DNA from: JBGNFV01 sp049645705
Lineage (GTDB): Bacteria > Bacteroidota > Bacteroidia > Cytophagales > Cyclobacteriaceae
DNA length: 64,000 nucleotides
Direction: 5' to 3'
Assembly: GCA_049645705.1 (NCBI GenBank)
Contig: JBARUK010000067.1
Location: 124,001-188,000, forward strand
In this document: positions 25,483 to 33,902 of the stretch, one piece after another
Layout: each line of letters begins with the position of its first letter
How positions within the stretch are numbered: the stretch's first letter is position 1
Translations under genes and position numbers: made by a program
The notes under the pieces: generated by a model
Databases searched by the model: none
What the model saw: only the letters and a program-made list of their open reading frames with translations
What the model was told of the DNA's origin: nothing

Positions 25483-25984
25483 AAGACAAAATTGTTAAAA
25501 ATTTTAAAGATAAAAAAACCGTATTCAACTTGACTTTATCGAATGTGGCTAATACAAGAATATACCAATTTACACTTTTAAAATTATTTAAATAATACAG
25601 TGAAAAATAGAAAAAATATTAATTAATGATATTGGTGGGTATAGAGAGGTATCGGGGACTGGACTGTATTAAGCTGCAATAATAGCATTTTAAATGATCT
25701 AAAGGGAGATTTTGACTTTATTAAACATTCTACCCGTCTGGAATATTATTCAAAAAGCATTCTTGTGCTATCATTTGCGTATCGAAGCCTACGGCCGGAA
25801 AAAAAATGCAATGATATTCAAAAAATTCAAGTTTTGTATATAGTTCCAGTAACTGTGAAATGTATCTGTTAATATACTGGTTCCAGTTGTAAGGTTTTCT
25901 TTGCGGATACACCAAAAGCTGTAACTTTGATGCATATTTCTATACGCAATTATTGATTTTGACAAACGTTCATAGCGCTTTTTC
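25483..25984. other. AT-rich intergenic region between dnaA and mutA
   Basis: About 500 nt, very AT-rich from 25490 to 25630. One near-match to a DnaA box, TTAGCCACA on the minus strand (25552-25544), is present. No cluster of boxes was found, so an origin cannot be claimed. The right half has no convincing gene. Confidence 0.4.
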
Positions 25985-27859
25985 ATGTCGGATACAGATA
26001 AAATACTGCAAATAAAAAAGTACTTCCGGGAAACTACACCTGAGGAATGGAGTACAAAAGCAGAAAAAGACCTGAAGGGAGCTCCCCTGTCCGGTCTGAC
26101 AAAAACCAGCTACGAGAATATTCCTATTGATCCGCTCTACACCTCGGTACCGGACAATGTGGATGAGCTGTACTCACGCCAGTACATATATGACGGGCCC
26201 GAGCCAGGTGCCAGGCACTGGACAAACTATGAGCTGATACCGCTCTCTTCTGAAAAGGAAGCCAATCATTTGGCATTGAAGTCCCTGCAGAACGGAGCCG
26301 ACGGCATCATCTTCGATCTAAAAAAAGATGCTGACCTGAATTTCAGTGATCTGCTGCGGGACATCAAGCCACAGTACTGCCATATCTCCTTTACTGGAGG
26401 TCCTACCACACTCATATGCATAAAAAATTATCTGAAATACCTGGTAAGCCAGGAACTGGACGCAGGCGACGTGAGAGGCTTCATCAAATATGATCCGTTC
26501 TTCCCCCTGCTTACAAAGAACCAGCTCGATGAGAAATCATTTTCACTTCTGAAAAACATCATGGATACCAGCAGCACCATGCCGGGATTCCGCGGGCTTA
26601 CAGTTTCAGGTTCTATCTTTCACGAGTCAGGTGCAGATACGATCGTGGAAATAGCTATGGCCCTGGGGGCTGCTACTGAAATGATAGACCAGCTGACTGA
26701 AGCCGGGTTCTCACCTGAGATCATATTCAATAACCTGGTAATATCCGTAAGGTGCGGACGGGAGTATTTTATAGAGATAGCAAAACTCCGTGCCTTGCGC
26801 TTCCTAGTTACCAAACTGGCACAGGGCTTCGGACTGGATAACTTCACAAAAGAGGACGTGTACATCCATGTTAACACAGCCAGGTTCGACAAGACACTTT
26901 TCGATCCGCATACCAATATGCTGCGGAATACTACCGAAGCGATGGCGGCGATCGTAGGTGGCTGTGACTCACTGCATGTATTGCCTTATGATGACATCTT
27001 CAGGTCGGCAAGTTCATTCAGTACCCGCATGAGCAGAAATGTGTCCCTGATACTCAAAGAAGAAAGCTACCTTGATAAGGTAGTCGACCCGGCAGCAGGC
27101 TCTTACTACGTAGAACACCTGACTGACAAAATAGCCAGAAGGAGCTGGGAGCTGTTTCTGGAAGTAGAGGAAAACGGCGGATTTGTCAAAGCTTTCCATT
27201 CGGGGTACATAAAAGAGCAGGTAGATAAAGGAGCTGAAGCCCGTAAGAAGAAGGTCGCCGAAAGGAAAGACGTATTTGTAGGTATAAATAAATATGCCGA
27301 TGCAAACGAGATACTCGACCCTGATGCGCTTAAGCTGAAGAAATACAATACAGCAGATGAAGGACCTGTACTAACCCCTTTTCGCGGACCGTGGCCTTTT
27401 GAGAAACTCAGGCTCAGAACTGAAAAGCATGTTAAGCGAATGGGTAAGGAGCACCGTCCGGTAGTAGCCCCGGTATTGCTGACCAACACTGCCATGGCAA
27501 AAGCGAGGGCTTCTTTTGCTGCTGATTTCTTTGCAAGCGCCGGGTTCACTACCCGCGATGGCCTGATCATCGACAACCTGAAAGAGGACGCGAAGAATGC
27601 GGGCCTGCAGGAAGCAAATATCATTGTGTTCTGCGGGTCTGATGAGGACTACCAGCACAATGCCAGGAAGCTGATAGAGAAGTTCCGGTCAGGCTGTAAA
27701 GGTAAACTCCTCGTTTTGGCAGGGCCGCCCGAGGCGTTGAGCCCCGATGATGCAGAATTGCTGGACTATCTGATACACCGTAATAGTAATGCCCCGGACA
27801 TACTGAACCGTATGCAGGATCAGATTCTGGACACACCTAATAAAAAGCAGAAAGGATGA
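25985..27859 (+). CDS. mutA: Methylmalonyl-CoA mutase small subunit
   Basis: The 624-aa protein is the beta chain of the heterodimeric mutase. It has the TIM-barrel region with FRGLTVSGSIFHESGA, IAKLRALRFLV and VDPAAGSYYVEHLTD. The C-terminal flavodoxin-like domain lacks the DxHxxG cobalamin motif, as expected for the non-catalytic subunit. It supports the large subunit that interconverts succinyl-CoA and methylmalonyl-CoA in propionate metabolism. The stop overlaps the mutB start by 4 nt. The ATG start follows an AT-rich leader. Confidence 0.95.
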   Translation: MSDTDKILQIKKYFRETTPEEWSTKAEKDLKGAPLSGLTKTSYENIPIDPLYTSVPDNVDELYSRQYIYDGPEPGARHWTNYELIPLSSEKEANHLALKSLQNGADGIIFDLKKDADLNFSDLLRDIKPQYCHISFTGGPTTLICIKNYLKYLVSQELDAGDVRGFIKYDPFFPLLTKNQLDEKSFSLLKNIMDTSSTMPGFRGLTVSGSIFHESGADTIVEIAMALGAATEMIDQLTEAGFSPEIIFNNLVISVRCGREYFIEIAKLRALRFLVTKLAQGFGLDNFTKEDVYIHVNTARFDKTLFDPHTNMLRNTTEAMAAIVGGCDSLHVLPYDDIFRSASSFSTRMSRNVSLILKEESYLDKVVDPAAGSYYVEHLTDKIARRSWELFLEVEENGGFVKAFHSGYIKEQVDKGAEARKKKVAERKDVFVGINKYADANEILDPDALKLKKYNTADEGPVLTPFRGPWPFEKLRLRTEKHVKRMGKEHRPVVAPVLLTNTAMAKARASFAADFFASAGFTTRDGLIIDNLKEDAKNAGLQEANIIVFCGSDEDYQHNARKLIEKFRSGCKGKLLVLAGPPEALSPDDAELLDYLIHRNSNAPDILNRMQDQILDTPNKKQKG

Positions 27860-30003
27860 GACCGGATTTCAAAAATATAATATGGGATAAGGTAGAGGGA
27901 ACTGATACCGGCGAGGCCAATTCATGGAAAATGCCTGAAGGGATCGAGCTACCTCCTGTCATCACTCCGGAGCACCTCAGCCAGGCTGAGCATTTGGGTT
28001 TTCAGGCAGGCATCCCCCCCTACCTGCGCGGTCCGTATAGCACTATGTATGCCACCCGTCCCTGGACTATTCGCCAGTACGCCGGGTTCTCTACCGCAGA
28101 AGAGTCTAATGCATTTTACCGCCGCAACCTGGCGGCAGGACAAAAGGGACTTTCCGTTGCTTTCGATCTTGCCACACACCGCGGCTACGACTCAGACCAC
28201 CCCCGGGTAGTGGGTGACGTAGGTAAGGCCGGTGTGGCGGTAGATTCAGTGCTGGATATGAAATTACTTTTCGATCGTATCCCGCTGGACAAAATGTCTG
28301 TCTCTATGACTATGAACGGGGCCGTAATTCCTATTATGGCCTTTTATATCGTGGCAGCCGAAGAGCAGGGAGTAAAGCCGGAGCAGTTAAGCGGTACCAT
28401 CCAGAACGACATCTTTAAAGAGTTCATGGTGCGCAATACCTATATCTACCCTCCGGCTCCCAGTGTAAAGATCATTGCGGATATATTTGCCTATGCCTCC
28501 CGCAACATGCCTAAGTTCAACAGTATAAGCATTAGTGGCTACCATATGCAGGAGGCCGGTGCCACAGCTGATATAGAGCTTGCCTATACACTGGCTGACG
28601 GCCTGGAATACCTTAGAACAGGTATCAAAGCCGGCCTGAAGGTAGACGAATTTGCCCCTCGTCTCTCATTCTTCTGGGCTGTAGGGATGAACCATTTTAT
28701 GGAAATAGCCAAGATGAGAGCTGCGCGTATATTATGGGCTCGCATGGTAAAGGAATTTGAACCTGAAAACCCGAAGAGTATGGCCTTGCGGGCGCATTGC
28801 CAGACTTCTGGCTGGAGTCTGACCGAACAAGACCCTTATAATAACGTGACACGCACCTGCGTAGAGGCTATGGCCGCAGCTATGGGCCATACCCAGTCAC
28901 TCCATACCAACGCACTGGATGAGGCAATAGCTTTGCCTACCGACTTTTCTGCCCGTATAGCCCGTAATACTCAACTATACCTACAGGAGGAGACAGGCAT
29001 TACCCGCACTGTCGATCCGTGGGGAGGCTCATACTATGTAGAGTACCTTACTGACCAGATCATGCGCAAAGCCTGGAATCTGATCCAGGAAGTAGAAGAA
29101 ATGGGTGGCATGGCGAAGGCTATCGAGTCAGGCTTACCTAAAATGCGTATAGAAGAGGCCGCGGCCAAAAAGCAGGCTCGCATAGACAGCGGCAAAGACA
29201 TCATCGTAGGAGTAAACCGCTATCAGACAGAAGAGGAAACGTCTATCGATGTACTGGAAGTAGATAACACAGCGGTCAGGAAAAGCCAGATCGAACGCCT
29301 GAAGAAAATGAAGGCCGACCGAAACAATGATAAGGTTAGAGAATCGCTGGAAGCACTTACCAAATGTGCCGAAACAGGCGAGGGTAACCTGCTTGAACTG
29401 GCAGTGGAAGCAGCCCGTCACCGTGCCAGCCTGGGCGAAATTTCAGAAGCCATGGAAAAGACATTCGGTCGCCACAAAGCTGTGATCAGATCTATATCAG
29501 GCGTTTATTCAAAGGAAGCTCACGAAGAAGATTCCTTCCGTGAAGCCAGAGAACTTGCCGATAAGTTTGCCAGTGAAGAGGGTCGCCGTCCGCGAATAAT
29601 GGTTGCTAAGATGGGCCAGGATGGTCACGACCGTGGAGCTAAAGTAATCGCTACCAGCTTTGCTGATCTGGGCTTTGATGTGGATATAGGGCCTCTGTTT
29701 CAAACACCCGAGGAAGTAGCCCGGCAGGCTGCGGAAAACGACGTACATATAGTAGGTGCCTCCAGCCTGGCAGGCGGCCATAAAACACTGATCCCCCAGT
29801 TGATTGAAGCATTGAAAGAGCTGGGAAGGGAGGATATCATGGTAGTAGCCGGTGGGGTTATTCCATCTAAAGACTACGAGGAGCTGAAGGACAAAGGAGT
29901 CGCGGAAGTATTCGGCCCCGGTACGGTCATCTCAAAAGCAGCCACACGGATACTGAACAGATTGCTGGATGAAGAACCGGAATCAATTGAACAGAAAGGT
30001 TGA
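27856..30003 (+). CDS. mutB: Methylmalonyl-CoA mutase large subunit (cobalamin-binding)
   Basis: The 715-aa catalytic chain has the substrate-binding barrel (RGPYSTMYATRPWTIRQYAG, SISGYHMQEAGA, GGSYYVEYLTD) and a C-terminal B12 domain with MGQDGHDRG: D589, H591 (lower axial ligand) and G594. GASSLAGGH and VVAGGVIP complete the cobalamin site. Adenosylcobalamin-dependent radical chemistry converts (R)-methylmalonyl-CoA to succinyl-CoA. Translation is coupled to mutA. A strong terminator follows. No MeaB-type chaperone gene or epimerase lies in the window. Confidence 0.97.
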   Translation: MRPDFKNIIWDKVEGTDTGEANSWKMPEGIELPPVITPEHLSQAEHLGFQAGIPPYLRGPYSTMYATRPWTIRQYAGFSTAEESNAFYRRNLAAGQKGLSVAFDLATHRGYDSDHPRVVGDVGKAGVAVDSVLDMKLLFDRIPLDKMSVSMTMNGAVIPIMAFYIVAAEEQGVKPEQLSGTIQNDIFKEFMVRNTYIYPPAPSVKIIADIFAYASRNMPKFNSISISGYHMQEAGATADIELAYTLADGLEYLRTGIKAGLKVDEFAPRLSFFWAVGMNHFMEIAKMRAARILWARMVKEFEPENPKSMALRAHCQTSGWSLTEQDPYNNVTRTCVEAMAAAMGHTQSLHTNALDEAIALPTDFSARIARNTQLYLQEETGITRTVDPWGGSYYVEYLTDQIMRKAWNLIQEVEEMGGMAKAIESGLPKMRIEEAAAKKQARIDSGKDIIVGVNRYQTEEETSIDVLEVDNTAVRKSQIERLKKMKADRNNDKVRESLEALTKCAETGEGNLLELAVEAARHRASLGEISEAMEKTFGRHKAVIRSISGVYSKEAHEEDSFREARELADKFASEEGRRPRIMVAKMGQDGHDRGAKVIATSFADLGFDVDIGPLFQTPEEVARQAAENDVHIVGASSLAGGHKTLIPQLIEALKELGREDIMVVAGGVIPSKDYEELKDKGVAEVFGPGTVISKAATRILNRLLDEEPESIEQKG

Positions 30004-30005
30004 TG

Positions 30006-30053
30006 AAAAAAAGCCCCGCCTTGTGAGCTATCTCATAAGGCGGGGCTTTTTTC
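30006..30053. terminator. Bidirectional terminator
   Basis: A stem of about 22 bp (30006-30027 with 30032-30053) containing GCCCCGCCTT/AAGGCGGGGC, loop CTAT, flanked by A and T runs. It serves mutB and the convergent TPR lipoprotein gene. Confidence 0.92.
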
Positions 30054-30073
30054 ATTAAGAGCGACGAAAAGTA

Positions 30074-31342
30074 TTAAGTCTTGCTAAATACATCACCCAG
30101 TGTTAGCCGGTCGCTCACTTCCAGGTAGGCATTTTCCAGTTCTTCTATATACCGTTCTCTTTCATCTGCTGCATTCAGCAAATCCAGTTGCTGCTGATGG
30201 TCAAATGCTTCACGGTGTTTCTGAAGGATCATCTCGGCTTTGATAACATTTTCCAGCAGGTTTTTCCGCTTTACCGGGTCTTTGTTACCTGTTAGCATCA
30301 GGCCTTTTTCAGAAAGCTCCTCTACCGATTTGTACCGCTTGAGCTTCAGCATCGTATTTGAATAGCTCTGGTAGGTAAGGGTAAGATAAAATGAGGATGC
30401 GGTGGGCATCAGTGTCTCCAGTGCTTTATCAAAATAATAGATCGCACTATCGTAACGTTCAAGATCGTTATGCAAAAAGCCCATGTTCAGGTATATCCAC
30501 CCTTCAGACTTCTTATCACCTTTATCTATAGCTTCTTTTAGTCCTTGGTTAAAATTTTCCCGGGCTGATTCGTATTCCCCGAGACGCACAAGAGAGTTTC
30601 CCAACAGGTTGTAAAGTCCGGCAAGGTCCAGGTCTACGGAGTCTATTGACAAAGCATGTTCGATGGAACGGTTCAGCATATCTCTGGCTTTTCCGTTTTC
30701 TTCCATGTTAATGTAGTTCCTGGCACTGGTACGCATCAGACGCAGTTTCAGGGTCTCATCTTGGATATTGTCGAATATTTTGAATGCCTCTCTGAAATGA
30801 ACCTCTGCTTCAGTAAACATATCCAGTCGCCTGAACATAAGCCCTGACGTAAAATGCACCTTAGCCAGGCGGTCGTACAGCTTCAATTCCATAAAGATAT
30901 CATGAGCATCAGCAAAGTACCGGATGGCTTCGCCATATTTGTCGTCCTGGTACAGCTTTATAGCTGACCTGTACATCAGTACACCTTTTTCTTCCTGTCG
31001 GCTTACCTCGGAGACCAGCTTCTGGTACAGGTTAAAATGAAAATCAGCTTTATCTTCATCTTTAAAATGAAGGGTGTATAGACCTGCAAGTATGCCATGG
31101 GCCTTGGCCGAACCCATTGTGTATTCTAAAGACTTTGATTTTTGGAGGGCTTCCTCTGCATAATTGAGGGACCGGATAGGATCGGTAGAATGATACCTTT
31201 CAGCCTGACTGATCAGCATGTCTACCTCTTCTGTTTTTGAAGGAACTGTTGCCAGTTCCTTCAATCCAGAATTTTGATTTTGGCATCCGAAAAGGAAACC
31301 AATAATAATAACTGTAATTATAGCTATATGTAATCTTCGCAT
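30074..31342 (-). CDS. TPR-repeat lipoprotein
   Basis: The 422-aa product has a lipoprotein signal (VIIIGFLFGC, Cys at about 20) and then about eight TPR-like helical pairs from residue 40 to 375, for example EADLYDRLAKVHFTSG-type and YNLLGNSLVRLGEYESARENF repeats. The C-terminal 40 residues look coiled-coil (IEELENAYLEVSDRL). Bacteroidota often have TPR sensors that continue into a kinase or LuxR domain, but this one stops. It begins 6 nt downstream of a small GG-peptide gene, implying one transcript, so it may bind or present that peptide. That partnership is inference. Confidence 0.85.
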   Translation of the reverse strand: MRRLHIAIITVIIIGFLFGCQNQNSGLKELATVPSKTEEVDMLISQAERYHSTDPIRSLNYAEEALQKSKSLEYTMGSAKAHGILAGLYTLHFKDEDKADFHFNLYQKLVSEVSRQEEKGVLMYRSAIKLYQDDKYGEAIRYFADAHDIFMELKLYDRLAKVHFTSGLMFRRLDMFTEAEVHFREAFKIFDNIQDETLKLRLMRTSARNYINMEENGKARDMLNRSIEHALSIDSVDLDLAGLYNLLGNSLVRLGEYESARENFNQGLKEAIDKGDKKSEGWIYLNMGFLHNDLERYDSAIYYFDKALETLMPTASSFYLTLTYQSYSNTMLKLKRYKSVEELSEKGLMLTGNKDPVKRKNLLENVIKAEMILQKHREAFDHQQQLDLLNAADERERYIEELENAYLEVSDRLTLGDVFSKT

Positions 31343-31348
31343 TAAGTG

Positions 31349-31537
31349 CTAGTCATTATCGCTCGGAGCTACTCCTGAATTGTCAGCGGTAGCCATCATC
31401 CATGGGGGAGTTTCCTCCTCTTCTTCTTCAGACCCATTCGTGCCGCCACCGCCTCCTGTGAGAGTCTTCATAGCGTCATGCGAAATTACATAATTTTTTA
31501 GCTGGTTGTCGAGAAAAGAAATGGTGCTTTTGTTCAT
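31349..31537 (-). CDS. GG-leader small peptide, candidate secreted or modified precursor
   Basis: The 62-aa frame from ATG 31537 starts MNKSTISFLDNQLKNYVISH and continues DAMKTLTGGGGG. The N-terminal helix ending in L-T-GG resembles double-glycine leaders cut by C39 peptidase transporters. The remainder has a run of seven Glu with one Gly/Ser, then TPPWMMATADNSG and an acidic end. It contains no Cys. A longer frame up to 31609 exists but its extra N-terminus looks random. It is co-directional with the TPR lipoprotein, 6 nt apart. No transporter is nearby. Confidence 0.6.
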   Translation of the reverse strand: MNKSTISFLDNQLKNYVISHDAMKTLTGGGGGTNGSEEEEEETPPWMMATADNSGVAPSDND

Positions 31538-32078
31538 GTAAAAGAAATTTAAGGTTAGCGATTTTTCATTGCTGAATAATCCCTCTCTTCGTTCAATACA
31601 TACTGACAATCACCATTTAAATACCATCCATCGTAAGCTTCATGCCCCGACAAATACTATTCTGATTTGACTTAGATTAGATCAATAAAATCACCTCGTA
31701 AAAGTTACTTTCATGGATATACCAAGAATTAACTGTTCTAAATAAAGAAATTAATAGGAGGATATCAACAATAAAGTAAAAACTTTCTAAAAAAATTAAA
31801 AATACGGGTGTTGCTTGAAATTACGTGTTAAAAAGTGAAATTATATTCTGCCACTACTTTCCAAGCGATAAATATCCTTCGTTAAGTTTTTCTTCAACGG
31901 GTCTTAATTTTATTTTGTTTCACCTTAAAACCTGAAAATAGACATGTAAGGTTCCTGACAGTTTTTTATTTTTCTATACCTCAACTACTTATCGTGCCGA
32001 AAAAGAATCTTCACTATAGGTGAAAAAAAAATTAAAAACTTACTGAGTGTGCGAGCTGCTTTGAGCTTGCCCGGGAGA
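31538..32078. other. AT-rich gene-free region
   Basis: About 540 nt with frequent A/T runs between two minus-strand genes. No frame with credible coding character was seen on either strand. It should hold the promoter of the GG-peptide/TPR operon. Its composition is clearly lower in GC than the flanks, compatible with acquired DNA. Confidence 0.45.
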
Positions 32079-32588
32079 TTATTTTAGATATGAAAGTAAA
32101 CCACCAAGACTACCGACCTGAATATCGGCTTCTACTGCTGCGGAAACTGAAACTGTTCTGATCCCCAGGGAAGCTGCCGGAATAAGATCCCTTTCTTTGT
32201 CTCCTACCATATAGGAAACTGAAGGGGAAATTGAGTAACGGGCTATTGCACGCTCAAACATGAGCGAACCCGGCTTCCTGCTCAGAGACTCACTTACTGA
32301 TGGATGCCAGGGAGCATAGTACAGGTGATCCAGACAATAACCACATGCCTCCTGCAGTACTTTATGACATTGTAAAACCTGGTCCTTAGTATAAAGTCCT
32401 TTAGCTATACCAGCCTGATTAGTTATTACGATGAGGTAGTACCCATGAGATTTAAGCTTGCCAAGCGCTTCCGGAACACCGGGCAAAATATCGAAGTCAG
32501 CGGTCAGATAAGTATATTCTCCCCGCTCCCGGTTAAGAACACCATCTCTATCTAAAAAAATAGCCTTATTTTTGTATCCTGATGCCAT
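32079..32588 (-). CDS. HAD-IIIA phosphatase, GmhB-like (heptose bisphosphate phosphatase family)
   Basis: The 169-aa protein has the HAD motif FLDRDGVLN (D13, D15), VITNQAG (motif II), RKPG, and MVGDKERDL (motif IV). This is the GmhB/HisB-N group that acts on D-glycero-D-manno-heptose 1,7-bisphosphate in LPS heptose synthesis. The zinc loop is altered: the usual C-P-H-H is A92-P-W-H95, and the C-x-C before RKP is S101-L-S103. Zinc binding is thus probably lost, so the substrate may differ. It stands alone on the minus strand, with no heptose genes near. Confidence 0.75.
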   Translation of the reverse strand: MASGYKNKAIFLDRDGVLNRERGEYTYLTADFDILPGVPEALGKLKSHGYYLIVITNQAGIAKGLYTKDQVLQCHKVLQEACGYCLDHLYYAPWHPSVSESLSRKPGSLMFERAIARYSISPSVSYMVGDKERDLIPAASLGIRTVSVSAAVEADIQVGSLGGLLSYLK

Positions 32589-32734
32589 GAACTCTACTCA
32601 AAGTGAATGTCTCGAAACATGAATTGCAGACCCGCTACAGGTAGTTTATGGTAAAAATTTGATGAGCGGTGAATCCTTTTGTGCCGTAAATAAGTAAATT
32701 TAATCAATACCTAATTAAAGTATAACTGGTTAAC

Positions 32735-33121
32735 ATGAGCCACTTTCAAAAAGTAAAGGGATACCTTATTGATCTGGAGTACGAGATCACCTCCGAAGAC
32801 CTTGAAGATCAACTTCTCGTTATAGAGGATGAAAACAGGGGTATCAAAAATATGATCATTGATATTGAAGAGCCCATAGTCATCGTAGAACAGGCACTTC
32901 TCAAGGTCGATGGTGATGATCCGGAGGTCTACAAAAGACTACTGCGTAAGAATCGTGAGATTGTTCACGGAGCCTTCTGCCTCGATAATGACGGCAGGCT
33001 TATATTCCGGGACACCCTCCAGGTAGATTCACTTGATTGTAATGAACTGGAGAGCAGTATAAACTCACTTAGCATGCTATTAGCAGAATTCCACCAGGAA
33101 TTGATCGATATTTCTAAATAA
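32735..33121 (+). CDS. YbjN-like / Tir-chaperone-fold small protein
   Basis: The 128-aa acidic protein opens FQKVKGYLIDLEYEITSEDL and has alternating strands (LLVIEDENRGIKNMIIDIEE, AFCLDNDGRLIFRDTL) and a C-terminal helix, the type III chaperone-like (YbjN) pattern. Such proteins occur next to PspA genes; in E. coli the analogous position is held by YjfI beside the PspA paralogue YjfJ. It lies 12 nt upstream of pspA and probably forms one operon. No enzymatic motif is present; a client-binding role is likely. Confidence 0.7.
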   Translation: MSHFQKVKGYLIDLEYEITSEDLEDQLLVIEDENRGIKNMIIDIEEPIVIVEQALLKVDGDDPEVYKRLLRKNREIVHGAFCLDNDGRLIFRDTLQVDSLDCNELESSINSLSMLLAEFHQELIDISK

Positions 33122-33133
33122 ACTTGAATAACC

Positions 33134-33847
33134 ATGATTTCAGCATTTAAAAGATTATTCAAAGTCGGTGAGGCGGAAGTCCACGGCGCTATAGATACAT
33201 TAGAAAACCCTATTCGCATGACCGAACAGGGCATCCGCGACCTTAAAAGAGATCTGGATGAAAGCCTTAAAGGACTTGCAGAAGTAAAGACACTTGTGAT
33301 CCGGTCGCGCAGAGAGATGGAAAGTTCGCAGAACAAGTCAAACGACTACGAAAGAAAAGCCATGGCCCTTCTACAGAAAGCTCAGTCCGGTGAAATGGAT
33401 AGTGCAGAGGCCGACCGTCTGGCTACTGAAGCCCTCCGCCAGAAGGAGCAGGCCGAAAATCACGTAGCTACACTCAGAAAGGAGCTGGAAACTCACGAAA
33501 AAGCCAGTGCTACTATGCAACAGAATGTGCAAAAGCTCAAGTCGCAGATCAATACCTGGGAAAACGAGCTGAGGACACTCAGGGCGCGCCATAAGGTAAG
33601 CAAGGCCACCGAGCGTATAAATAAGCAAATGGCGCAGATAGATAGTACCGGTACGGTATCTATGCTGGAGAAGATGAAAGATAAAGTAAACGAGCAGGAA
33701 GCCAGGGCAGAGTCTTATGCTGAGATAGCAAACGATAACCGCAGCCTGGATAATGAAATAGACGATGCACTTGCATCCAGCCAGACCAGCTCAAGTGATG
33801 CACTTGCAGCATTAAAAGCTAAAATGAATCAACAATCGGGACAGTAA
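33134..33847 (+). CDS. pspA: PspA/IM30 family membrane stress protein
   Basis: The 237-aa protein has the PspA layout: an amphipathic N-terminal helix (MISAFKRLFKVGEAEVHGAI), ENPIRMTEQGIRDLKRDLDE, then long charged coiled coils (about 30-200) and a variable tail (SSSDALAALKAKMNQQSGQ). PspA proteins form ESCRT-III-like assemblies on damaged inner membrane. Its neighbours (YbjN-like, SpeE-like, DUF350, DUF4178) match the E. coli yjfIJKLM-type locus more than the pspABC operon. A terminator follows 24 nt after the stop. Confidence 0.92.
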   Translation: MISAFKRLFKVGEAEVHGAIDTLENPIRMTEQGIRDLKRDLDESLKGLAEVKTLVIRSRREMESSQNKSNDYERKAMALLQKAQSGEMDSAEADRLATEALRQKEQAENHVATLRKELETHEKASATMQQNVQKLKSQINTWENELRTLRARHKVSKATERINKQMAQIDSTGTVSMLEKMKDKVNEQEARAESYAEIANDNRSLDNEIDDALASSQTSSSDALAALKAKMNQQSGQ

Positions 33848-33870
33848 AATAACTGTCTGGTCAAATATAA

Positions 33871-33902
33871 AAGAGGTTTCCTTTGGGAGACCTCTTTTTT
33901 TA
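33871..33902. terminator. Terminator between convergent pspA and speE-like genes
   Basis: AAGAGGT with TTCC (33871-33881) pairs with GGGA and ACCTCTT (33885-33896) around TTT, with one bulged G. A T-run follows. Confidence 0.8.

Noticed and set aside
25430..25984. Replication origin next to dnaA
   Set aside because: The region is AT-rich, but only one near-match DnaA box was seen and none form a cluster. Bacteroidota origins are not always beside dnaA.
31349..31609. 86-aa version of the GG peptide
   Set aside because: The added N-terminus is unlike a leader; ATG 31537 gives a compact helix and GG motif.
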